From NCBI GenBank assembly GCA_041648755.1, contig JBAZOJ010000228.1:1-5620 (forward strand): a stretch of DNA of 5,620 nucleotides, read 5' to 3'. Under the pieces are notes generated by a model, which was given only the letters and a program-made list of their open reading frames with translations, had not been told where the DNA came from and made no database searches. Within the stretch, counting starts at the first letter, position 1, and every line of letters begins with the position of its first letter. Of the stretch, positions 1-5,620 are shown piece by piece. The position numbers were made by a program, and so were the translations under genes. This DNA comes from JBAZOJ01 sp041648755. GTDB taxonomy: Bacteria; Planctomycetota; B143-G9.

Positions 1-949
1 GGGCGGATATCAGGATTGTGCGTGACTTCCACTCGCCAGAGGGACTGAGCTTTGCGATGGAGATCGTGTTCAGGAGGCGCCTCTTGCCCTTGCTGAGTTC
101 AGTGGTTACCCGTTCGTCCTCAGCCACAATCAGGAACAGGCTTTCCCCGTCAGACGCCGCGTCATAGAGCCACCGGGCGGAGAAATCGCCCGATCGCGTG
201 GTTACGCCGTCTGCGCTAACGCGATATGCAGTTCCAACTCGAGGACGAACTGAGGAATCGAGGACCGCGACCCAGATCCCCCTTGCTCCGTCCGCACAAC
301 CCTCGACCCAAGCCTTATCTGGAATCGGGATGCAGATCGCCTGCAACACATTCCCGTCGCTGTCAACCCGGAAAGCAGCGACGCAGGATGATTCCGAGTA
401 GATTTCCCTATCGCGCAAGCTTATCTTTCCTTTTCCGGTCAGGAGCAGCCAACAGCCTTCACCACTTGTGACAAGATGCGAATTCTTGTCCGGTCCCGAT
501 TCCTGAGTAATTCCATCTGACCAAAGGTCAAATCCGCTTGTAGTCTTTCTCTGCAGGCACGCAACGGCAGCATCAGTATCTGCCACGAACACGGTTTCGT
601 CAGGAGCCCGCACAATCGAGTATCCGTCCGGAGAGAAGTCCTTGGGCTCCGGCTTTTGAATCAGCACGCCATTCCGAAGATAACCGAAGAAGCGGTTCGC
701 GCTATTGGTGTTTTCCCCTGCACAGACTATGGTGTGCTGGTCCGTGATGCAGGCTTGCTTCACCTCGAACTTGGCAAGGACATCGTGAGTTTCAAGCCCC
801 AGATCGTACGGGGAAGGTTTCTTTGGATCTTCCAGCCCGCCGCGCGGAATGAAGGCGATCAACAGCAGGTACCCGACGATCCCGATGATCGTCAATACGT
901 CCTTACCGCTGAAGGGAACCTCGGATGGACATTGGGCGGATTCAGTCAC
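1..949 (-). CDS. Membrane-anchored beta-propeller-like protein, hypothetical (C-terminus cut by window edge)
   Basis: I do not recognise a named family. The frame is open for 316 codons from a GTG at 947-949 to the left edge, with no stop seen. The start is chosen because GGAG lies 7 nt upstream (957-960), no in-frame ATG exists, and the next in-frame stop upstream is a short distance away (TGA at about 983-985). The N-terminus (about 17 residues) is hydrophilic, then residues 18-34 (VLTIIGIVGYLLLIAFI) form one membrane segment followed by PRGG, so the rest is probably outside the cytoplasm, though orientation is inferred. Residues about 60-316 are beta-rich, with recurring strand-turn units such as FRVDSDGN (193-200), YRVSADG (242-248) and AKLSPSGEW (299-307), alternating with stretches like GIWVAVLD and SLFLIVAED. 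This pattern suits propeller blades. The ectodomain has seven cysteines. It lies downstream of the LRR gene on the same strand after 192 bp. Being a gene is near certain; the fold is moderate; function is unknown. Confidence 0.85.
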   Translation of the reverse strand, partial: MTESAQCPSEVPFSGKDVLTIIGIVGYLLLIAFIPRGGLEDPKKPSPYDLGLETHDVLAKFEVKQACITDQHTIVCAGENTNSANRFFGYLRNGVLIQKPEPKDFSPDGYSIVRAPDETVFVADTDAAVACLQRKTTSGFDLWSDGITQESGPDKNSHLVTSGEGCWLLLTGKGKISLRDREIYSESSCVAAFRVDSDGNVLQAICIPIPDKAWVEGCADGARGIWVAVLDSSVRPRVGTAYRVSADGVTTRSGDFSARWLYDAASDGESLFLIVAEDERVTTELSKGKRRLLNTISIAKLSPSGEWKSRTILISA

Positions 950-956
950 CGAGAAT

Positions 957-962
957 CTCCGG
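957..962 (-). promoter_or_regulatory. Ribosome binding site of the membrane propeller-like gene
   Basis: On the minus strand CCGGAG ends 7 nt before the GTG at 949. It decides the start, because the frame has no ATG. The nearby ATG at 978 (minus) is in another frame and closes after ten codons. Confidence 0.65.
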
Positions 963-1021
963 TTGTTGCTGTTTCCATGTGATCAGGCGCGAAAAGACGA
1001 TTACTCCACGAACTGCACAAC

Positions 1022-1082
1022 CGCTTCGTCGGCGAGACCATGCGAGCCAACGCTTCGTCGGCGAGGCTGTGAGGCACGAGCC
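1022..1082. repeat. Two-copy direct repeat, CGCTTCGTCGGCGAG ... CGAGCC
   Basis: The 15-mer CGCTTCGTCGGCGAG occurs exactly at 1022-1036 and 1051-1065. Each copy is followed, after 6 and 11 nt respectively, by CGAGCC (1043-1048 and 1077-1082), so the units are about 27 and 32 bp long. It lies wholly between genes. It may be part of a dispersed intergenic repeat family, but only the two copies here can be seen. Confidence 0.75.
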
Positions 1083-1141
1083 AAACACACGAACGGAATC
1101 TTCGACTGGGTAGAACGGCCAAAGCCACTGATCAGGCCCGG

Positions 1142-3613
1142 CTATCTCGGCGGATTTCCTGCAATCGCACATTCCGGCAGGGCCTTGCGAAGGGCATCCA
1201 GCATCTCGGGCGTCAGGAATTCGCACTGGAACTGGAGCAATCTCAGCGCTGACAGCTTCGACAAAGGCGAAATGTCATCTATCATTTCCCCGCCCCGAAT
1301 GACGAGATGGCGCAACTGAGACAGAGATGACAGAGGTTCGAGGGTAAGCGCCCTTATCCCAAGGGTCAGGTCGAGTTCCTTCAGTCCTTTCCAGGTGATG
1401 AGTTCCTCGATATCCCAAAGCGAGGCCTCCCCGTGAAAGACCGCCTTCTCGATACGGGAGTTCGGAGCGGCCGCAGGAATGTACCGCAACTCAGTGAACT
1501 GCATCACCTCGACCGAATGCAGCACGCTCAGGCATTCGAATCCGCCCAGTTCTGTTCCGGTGTAGTTGAGGAGGAAGAGAGATTCGATATCAGGGAAAGA
1601 CCTGAGCCCTTTGGTGTCTTTCAGGGAGGCACAGGAGGATATGCGAACGTAGGCCAGCTTCGGCAACCGGGCGGAGAGCATCGGAAGGGCAGAAATGCCC
1701 GCGCAGTATGCAAGATCAAGCAATTCCAGGCCGACTGCGCCTTCGAGGAAGTTGAGGTTCATCATGGCGTCGCAGAAGTTGATCTGGAGTATCCCGAGCC
1801 CTGCGGGGAGCCCGCGAATCCCCTCCGAAGTCAGTTTGCCGCTGTAGTACAAAGAGAGAGAGCGAAGATGCTCCATTCCCGAAAGGGAGGGGATCTCTTC
1901 GCCGACGAAACTGAACAGAGTCAACGATCTTAGCGAGTTCAGCGACCCAAGGAACCCGGCGGAGCGAAGCCCCCGTATGCCCAGGTAGAGGAATTGGAGT
2001 TTGGTCAATCCCGCGAGCGGCGAGCAATCGGTGTCGGGGAACCCTTCATTCTCGACGCCGACGTCGGAGTACGTGAGGATTCCAAGACTCTCCAGGTTGG
2101 TCAACGATGCAATCGACGCGACAGACAGCCCCTTTTTCGCTGTTATCCAAAGTTCCCTCAGCGCCGGGCAGGCGGCGAGGCCAGAGAGATCGATGTCGCT
2201 GTCAGTGGTAAGGTGGAGACATTCGAGATGTCCAAGCTTCGCCAGTGGAGGAATATCCGTCTGCGCGTCGGAGACAGGCAGACTCGAAATTGTGCGGAGA
2301 TTGGTGCAGTTCGACAGGCATTCCGGTGACAGCCCAGTGCGTCCGCTACCGTCCAGGCAGATTTCCTCGAGGGCGGTCATTCCGGATGCCACCTCGGGGC
2401 TCAGAATTACCGACACGTTGGAGCAGAGGAATCCCAGGCGATGAATCCTGTCGGCGACCGGCCGAAGCGAATCGAGATCGAAAGCTGCTCGCGTGTCATA
2501 GGACGTGAACGTAAAGTCGAGGTACTCCAGGGATTCGATCCGGGTGAGCGGCGAAAGATCGCACTCGGAGAATGAAACGAGCGACAGCCCTTTGAGCTTC
2601 TTCAGGCTCGTGATTGCCGAAATGTCTTTCGCATGGGTGGTCAGATAGAGGTACTTCAAGAGGCCGAGCGGCGTGAGCGATTCGAGGTCGTCGTCGCCTG
2701 AGATGGCCCGTAGGAATTCGAGGGCAGGCAGACCGGCAGCCAACTTGATGAGCTCTGCCAGATCGCCTCCCTTGAGGAAGCCCGACTCGTATGCGACGGC
2801 CTTCAGAGACCGGTAATCGGCCAACCAGGAGTAGCGCAGGAAGCTACCTTCCATCCGGAGGGACTCGAGCGAAGCATTCCCACCGCTGACACTATTGATG
2901 GCGAAGCCGCCAGCGTGAATGTCGGCGCACTTCACGTTGGGAGGCAACATCACTGTAGTCCGTGAATCGGCTTCCACGAAGGCGTACCGGCAGGAGTTGA
3001 AAGGGCTGAGGTCAATCTCACGCATGTAGGTGGGCAGCGTAACGATGACGCCGGAAGGTTCGAGAGGCCCGAGAGCCTCGGCAAGCGAGGGGAAGGCGTC
3101 TGCACTGATGCGGATCGCTATTTTCCCGCGAGGCAGGTTAGCCAGCAACAATGCAAAGTCGGCAGGAGGTGGCCCGGCAATCTCCAGGTATTTGACCCAT
3201 CGAAGATCCTCTTTCGAGCACTTCCCGAGCCACTCCCAGATCCGTGGGCAACTCAGGACCAGGGCGAGGATATGGCCATTCAGGTAGCCAACATGATCGC
3301 GATATTCAAAAGCCGCCTGCGGCCCGCAGTCTTCCCAAACGAACACCATTTTCGGCCAGTTGTACTGGACCGCATATCTCCCGCCGGGCTGCCCGAGTTC
3401 GACGATGTCGCCGGGCACGGGGGACGGATACATCACGGGTGAGTTATGACTGTATGGAAACCGGACCATTGCCTCCGGACTGCCGTGGAGCAGCCTGAGA
3501 CCGCAGCCGGAAATGCTCAGGCTCTCCCCGAATGCGCAGGGCGCGCCCAGAAACAAGGCCAGACAATATGCCGGGGTAAGAAGTGCGGCGACGATTCCGG
3601 CTCCGATTTTCAC
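1142..3613 (-). CDS. Large secreted leucine-rich-repeat protein
   Basis: Encodes 823 residues from a GTG at 3613. This start has GGAGG 7 nt upstream and places a signal peptide at the N-terminus (MK, hydrophobic core 5-26, probable cleavage after AFG, residue 29). The ATG at 3685 would add 24 polar residues, hide the signal peptide and overlap the upstream gene by 20 nt, so it is not preferred. Residues 30-245 form a non-repetitive N-terminal region with aromatic-rich stretches. From about 248 to 798 there are about 23 repeats of the LxxLxL type, mostly 22-24 residues apart (for example at 538, 560, 582, 605, 628, 652, 675, 743, 766, 789), with linkers like 'DISPLSKL' that recall the SDS22/internalin-like class. 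The end, LTPEMLDALRKALPECAI, is a C-terminal pattern I associate with planctomycete-type LRR proteins. About 20 cysteines remain after cleavage, unusual for a cytosolic protein and fitting export. LRR solenoids usually bind proteins; the partner is unknown. It follows the peptidase gene by 52 bp and is probably co-transcribed. Confidence 0.93.
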   Translation of the reverse strand: MKIGAGIVAALLTPAYCLALFLGAPCAFGESLSISGCGLRLLHGSPEAMVRFPYSHNSPVMYPSPVPGDIVELGQPGGRYAVQYNWPKMVFVWEDCGPQAAFEYRDHVGYLNGHILALVLSCPRIWEWLGKCSKEDLRWVKYLEIAGPPPADFALLLANLPRGKIAIRISADAFPSLAEALGPLEPSGVIVTLPTYMREIDLSPFNSCRYAFVEADSRTTVMLPPNVKCADIHAGGFAINSVSGGNASLESLRMEGSFLRYSWLADYRSLKAVAYESGFLKGGDLAELIKLAAGLPALEFLRAISGDDDLESLTPLGLLKYLYLTTHAKDISAITSLKKLKGLSLVSFSECDLSPLTRIESLEYLDFTFTSYDTRAAFDLDSLRPVADRIHRLGFLCSNVSVILSPEVASGMTALEEICLDGSGRTGLSPECLSNCTNLRTISSLPVSDAQTDIPPLAKLGHLECLHLTTDSDIDLSGLAACPALRELWITAKKGLSVASIASLTNLESLGILTYSDVGVENEGFPDTDCSPLAGLTKLQFLYLGIRGLRSAGFLGSLNSLRSLTLFSFVGEEIPSLSGMEHLRSLSLYYSGKLTSEGIRGLPAGLGILQINFCDAMMNLNFLEGAVGLELLDLAYCAGISALPMLSARLPKLAYVRISSCASLKDTKGLRSFPDIESLFLLNYTGTELGGFECLSVLHSVEVMQFTELRYIPAAAPNSRIEKAVFHGEASLWDIEELITWKGLKELDLTLGIRALTLEPLSSLSQLRHLVIRGGEMIDDISPLSKLSALRLLQFQCEFLTPEMLDALRKALPECAIAGNPPR

Positions 3614-3620
3614 CTGTTGC

Positions 3621-3625
3621 CCTCC
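3621..3625 (-). promoter_or_regulatory. Ribosome binding site deciding the LRR protein start
   Basis: GGAGG on the minus strand sits 7 nt before the GTG at 3613. It supports this start over the in-frame ATG at 3685, which lies inside the end of the peptidase gene. The short gap also holds a weak TGCGG-CTTGT-CCGCA stem-loop without a T-tract, so it is not a likely terminator. Confidence 0.75.
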
Positions 3626-3665
3626 AGGATTTTGCCCTGCGGACAAGCCGCATAGAAGCTTCCTC

Positions 3666-5258
3666 CTACTTGATCGTCCACACACCGTCGGTCTTCACGA
3701 AGTTGCCGGTCTTCAGGACGTTCTTCGTATCCTCGAAGATTACGTAGTCGGTCGGGCCGTGGAATACCTCGTTGATGCCGGGAATGTCAGCAGCGCGCTG
3801 AGCGGTGTAAATGACCACACCCTTCTTTGGATTGGCCGGGTTGGGCCAGCAGGTGATTAGCTTTAGACCGCTGCCCTTGTATTCGGTGTCGGCAACGATC
3901 TTGTCCGCCGTGACCTGGATGGGCAACTGGGAGAAGTACTTCGCGAGCCATGTATTCCCCTTGGGCGTGCCGTACACGATGATGTTGTAATCCGACAGAT
4001 CCTCCTTCAGGGCGCTGTCGTCGTCGAGCAGCAGGCCGCCCCCGAAGAATTGATCGTGGATCTGGGTTGCGTAGTCTATGATCTTGACCAGGGCTTCGTC
4101 GTCTTCCTCATTTGTTGGCATAATGACGGCGATCTTGTCAACGAACACCGAGTTGATCGGCCCCGTGAACGGCTTCTGAAGCTTCTTGGGCGCCTTCTCG
4201 GCAAGTTCCCTGAACTTGTCGATTATCCTCGGGTAGAAGTCGGCAAACGTGGGGTACTTGTCGCGTGCCGCCTCGTATTCCTTCAGCAGTTCGATAAGGT
4301 GCTCGATATAGGCAAAACTGCGGGCCTTCTCGTACGCGATGGACTCCTTCAAGCCTTCTTCGCCAAATTTCAGAAAGCACAACCTTGCGGTAACCGCCCT
4401 GACGATATGCTCGTTTACGCAGATCTCCCACTGGGGGTACGCCTGCTTGGCCATGTTGCTGGCAATGGGTTCGAACAGGATCTGGTACTTGTTGACCTCG
4501 GCCAGATTCTTCGTGGTAAGGGCGTTGACAAAGGAATGGCTGAACTCGTGGATCGTGAAGTTCTGGAAGTCCTTCTTGGTGCCGAAACTCGGCTGACCAT
4601 CCATTTCGCCGACCGAGCCGCATATGCAGTACAGGTCGAACGTGCCGTCCGGCAGCGCGATGCGCGGGCCGAATCCGTGCCCGCTGATGGGCATAAGCAT
4701 TATGTTGTAGCTGTGCTGCTTCGAACCGTAGTACTTCTCCAGGCGCGCAACGTACTCGTCGGCGTCGAGGAGGGCCCTGACCTCGTCGGTCATCTTCTTG
4801 TACGCGTCGGCGTGGGCGTTGTAGAAGTCCATGAACTTGGTCTTTACGGCAAAGGCCCGCATCGACTCGACAAACGCATCCATTTTCTTCGCGCCGCCAA
4901 CGCGCTTGAGAACATCCGCCGGGAACGGCTTGGCCACCTTCAGGTCAGGGGGCTCGGACAGGTACAGCATTGCAGTCGGCGGCGCGTCATACGCAAAGCC
5001 CTGTGAGGCCATCTCGTCGAACAGGCTCACGGCCTCTTCACTTTTAAAGGGGGTGAAGTACTTGTCGAGGTCTTTGCGGTAGTCGGTCTGGAAGGAGTGG
5101 ATGACGCTCGTCTTCCTGGCGTAGTTGGACAGTGACTGGACCGTCAGCAGCAGTTCGATGCGCGGGTCCACGGAGATGTTCAGGCCGGGGTTCTCCGCGC
5201 GGGCGACTGCGGCCCCGAACGATACCAGCAGCACGGCCATCAAGGCGATCCGTTTCAT
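3666..5258 (-). CDS. Secreted DUF4932-type zinc metallopeptidase-like protein with extra C-terminal domain
   Basis: Encodes 530 residues from the ATG at 5258, which has GGAGG 5 nt upstream; the ATG four codons earlier (5270) overlaps that site and is less likely. Residues 1-21 are a signal peptide (MKR, hydrophobic core, cleavage after ARA), so the product is exported. The body (about 30-350) resembles the DUF4932 family. It contains HEFSH at 237-241, matching the HExxH zinc motif with H237 and H241 as ligands and E238 as the base. E283 in NEHIVRA, 42 residues later, could be the third ligand as in gluzincins. Stretches such as GHGFGPRI (193-200) and YCICGSVG (210-217) precede the motif as expected for this family. 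Residues about 365-530 form a second domain with alternating strands and helices (KIAVIMPT, YNIIVYGTPKGN, GVVIYTAQRAADIPGIN, FHGPTDYVIFE), of unknown role. Peptidase activity follows from the motif and is not proven. First gene of the probable operon. Confidence 0.93.
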   Translation of the reverse strand: MKRIALMAVLLVSFGAAVARAENPGLNISVDPRIELLLTVQSLSNYARKTSVIHSFQTDYRKDLDKYFTPFKSEEAVSLFDEMASQGFAYDAPPTAMLYLSEPPDLKVAKPFPADVLKRVGGAKKMDAFVESMRAFAVKTKFMDFYNAHADAYKKMTDEVRALLDADEYVARLEKYYGSKQHSYNIMLMPISGHGFGPRIALPDGTFDLYCICGSVGEMDGQPSFGTKKDFQNFTIHEFSHSFVNALTTKNLAEVNKYQILFEPIASNMAKQAYPQWEICVNEHIVRAVTARLCFLKFGEEGLKESIAYEKARSFAYIEHLIELLKEYEAARDKYPTFADFYPRIIDKFRELAEKAPKKLQKPFTGPINSVFVDKIAVIMPTNEEDDEALVKIIDYATQIHDQFFGGGLLLDDDSALKEDLSDYNIIVYGTPKGNTWLAKYFSQLPIQVTADKIVADTEYKGSGLKLITCWPNPANPKKGVVIYTAQRAADIPGINEVFHGPTDYVIFEDTKNVLKTGNFVKTDGVWTIK

Positions 5259-5263
5259 CTTAA

Positions 5264-5268
5264 CCTCC
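5264..5268 (-). promoter_or_regulatory. Ribosome binding site deciding the peptidase start
   Basis: GGAGG on the minus strand with a 5-nt spacer (TTAAG) before the ATG at 5258. The alternative ATG at 5270 shares its G with this site and has no comparable site of its own, so the shorter protein starting MKRIALM is preferred. Confidence 0.8.
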
Positions 5269-5296
5269 ATCTTGGCAGTGGCTTGTGACCTCGATC

Positions 5297-5324
5297 ATTC
5301 TACGCCCGCCCCAGTGAGTGTCAA
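5297..5324 (-). promoter_or_regulatory. Sigma70-like promoter P1 for the peptidase-LRR operon
   Basis: On the minus strand TTGACA (5319-5324, perfect -35) is followed after 16 bp by TAGAAT (5297-5302, 5 of 6 to the -10 consensus). Transcription would begin near 5290, giving a leader of about 30 nt before the ATG at 5258. In GC-rich DNA such a pair at the right distance is good evidence. Confidence 0.7.
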
Positions 5325-5341
5325 GGAGCGGGGCGCAGGCA

Positions 5342-5369
5342 ATTATAGGCAGGGCCGGGAAGGTCTCAA
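5342..5369 (-). promoter_or_regulatory. Sigma70-like promoter P2, upstream of P1
   Basis: On the minus strand TTGAGA (5364-5369, 5 of 6) and a perfect TATAAT (5342-5347) are separated by 16 bp. The start would be about 45 bp upstream of the P1 start. It faces the same genes. Confidence 0.6.
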
Positions 5370-5425
5370 CGGAACGCGCCTGCTACTTCCTGACCACCTC
5401 GAAAGACTCGCTCCTGAGCAAGGGG

Positions 5426-5454
5426 ATTGTAGCATAGTGTTCGAGGCAAGGCAA
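5426..5454 (-). promoter_or_regulatory. Possible promoter P3 with extended -10
   Basis: On the minus strand TGCTACAAT gives TACAAT (5426-5431, 5 of 6) with the TGn extension, and a weak TTGCCT (5449-5454) 17 bp upstream. It is the weakest of the three tandem candidates and could be chance. Confidence 0.4.
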
Positions 5455-5514
5455 CGTGGGAGCTGATGATGGTCGAAGGGCTGCCTGCCGCGTAGGGGCA
5501 CATTGCCATGTATG

Positions 5515-5562
5515 GTCTCATGACATCGCTTACACATTTGTCTCACCACATCGCTTACACAT
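5515..5562 (+). repeat. Tandem terminal repeats of the insertion sequence (25-bp period)
   Basis: Two 23-bp units, 5515-5537 and 5540-5562, each start GTCTCA, then two variable bases (TG or CC), then the identical 15-mer ACATCGCTTACACAT. They are separated by TT. Repeated units at an IS end are typical transposase-binding sites; that role is inferred. Confidence 0.8.
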
Positions 5563-5568
5563 CGGGTA

Positions 5569-5592
5569 GGCTTCCTCAACCAGGAGGAAGCC
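5569..5592 (+). promoter_or_regulatory. Hairpin enclosing the transposase ribosome binding site
   Basis: GGCTTCCTC (5569-5577) pairs perfectly with GAGGAAGCC (5584-5592) across a 6-nt loop (AACCAG). The 3' arm and loop end contain AGGAGG (5582-5587), the Shine-Dalgarno site 5 nt before the ATG at 5593. Folding in mRNA would block most of the site and so limit translation. Confidence 0.65.
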
Positions 5593-5620
5593 ATGCCGTG
5601 GAGGAAAGATGGTGTGAAAG
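5593..5620 (+). CDS. Transposase, N-terminal fragment, IS481-like (cut by window edge)
   Basis: Only nine complete codons are visible: MPWRKDGVK. An N-terminus beginning MPW followed by a basic residue is common among IS481-family transposases, which carry a helix-turn-helix and an rve-type DDE integrase domain, but none of that is in the window. AGGAGG 5 nt upstream and the terminal repeats just before it support a true start. The family call rests on very little sequence. Confidence 0.6.

Larger units (their letters stand above)
950..1141. other. Intergenic gap between the LRR and propeller-like genes
   Basis: This 192-bp gap has no credible gene: the short frames crossing it have no family features. 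It holds a two-copy short repeat (1022-1082) and a 9-bp word TGATCAGGC at both 980-988 and 1129-1137. I see no stem-loop followed by a T-tract on the minus strand and no good -35/-10 pair, so read-through from the LRR gene is possible but not shown. Confidence 0.6.
5509..5620 (+). mobile_element. Left end of an insertion sequence, probably IS481-like (cut by window edge)
   Basis: The segment combines paired terminal repeats, a hairpin and the start of a transposase frame reading out of the window. The outer boundary is a guess: a TGT at 5509-5511 is a plausible first base for this family, but without the other end or a target duplication it could be off by several bases. The element lies upstream of the peptidase promoters, in the opposite orientation to the operon, and does not break a gene seen here. 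Confidence 0.65.

Noticed and set aside
198..982. Plus-strand frames at 198-471 and 656-982
   Set aside because: They are antisense to the GTG-initiated membrane protein, which has better coding signs.
946..1128. Small minus-strand frame of 60 codons in the gap
   Set aside because: Its sequence comes largely from the two-copy repeat, it has no ribosome site and it overlaps the start of the next gene.
849..1319. Plus-strand open frame of 156 codons across the gap and the end of the LRR gene
   Set aside because: It spans two real minus-strand genes, is rich in Arg and Ser as antisense frames of GC-rich genes are, and shows no domain.
3626..3660. Stem-loop between the peptidase and LRR genes as a terminator
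   Set aside because: The stem is only 5 bp (TGCGG/CCGCA) and no T-tract follows.
4050..5006. 318-codon open frame on the plus strand
   Set aside because: It lies entirely antisense to the peptidase, has no ribosome site or recognisable domain, and is explained by codon bias of the real gene.
5515..5562. CRISPR-like pair of repeats
   Set aside because: Only two units with a 2-bp spacer, next to a transposase start; this is an insertion sequence end.
5343..5594. 83-codon minus-strand frame from the insertion sequence end
   Set aside because: Part of it is just the terminal repeats translated, and it overlaps the promoter region; no protein features.

Overview
The window carries three genes on the minus strand, read from right to left. 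They encode a secreted DUF4932-type zinc metallopeptidase-like protein, then a large secreted leucine-rich-repeat (LRR) protein, then a membrane-anchored protein that looks like a beta-propeller and runs off the left edge. At the far right, on the plus strand, is the start of an insertion sequence that resembles the IS481 family: its terminal repeats and the first nine codons of a transposase. The DNA is GC-rich, Shine-Dalgarno sites are clear, and GTG starts are used twice. This fits a bacterium with sigma70-like promoters. Large secreted LRR proteins ending in a motif like 'ALPECAI', together with DUF4932 proteins, suggest an environmental lineage near Planctomycetota, Armatimonadota or a similar uncultured phylum. 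That placement is inference; no marker gene is present.

Region by region (left to right): 1-949 is a GTG-initiated, C-terminally incomplete membrane protein whose translated part has no internal methionine. 950-1141 is a gap with two copies of a short repeat (CGCTTCGTCGGCGAG) and no convincing terminator. 1142-3613 is the LRR protein; a GTG at 3613 behind GGAGG gives a clean signal peptide, so the longer ATG start at 3685 is not preferred. 3614-3665 is a 52-bp gap. 3666-5258 is the peptidase, starting at the second of two nearby ATGs. 5259-5508 is the promoter region, with up to three tandem sigma70-like promoters facing the peptidase. From about 5509 to 5620 is the insertion sequence end.

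The peptidase and LRR genes almost certainly share a transcript. The propeller-like gene may belong to it or be separate. All three products appear to be directed to or across the membrane, so the set looks like a cell-envelope or extracellular module: a protease, a large protein-binding solenoid, and a membrane-tethered protein. A joint role is a hypothesis only; nothing in the sequence names a substrate or pathway.
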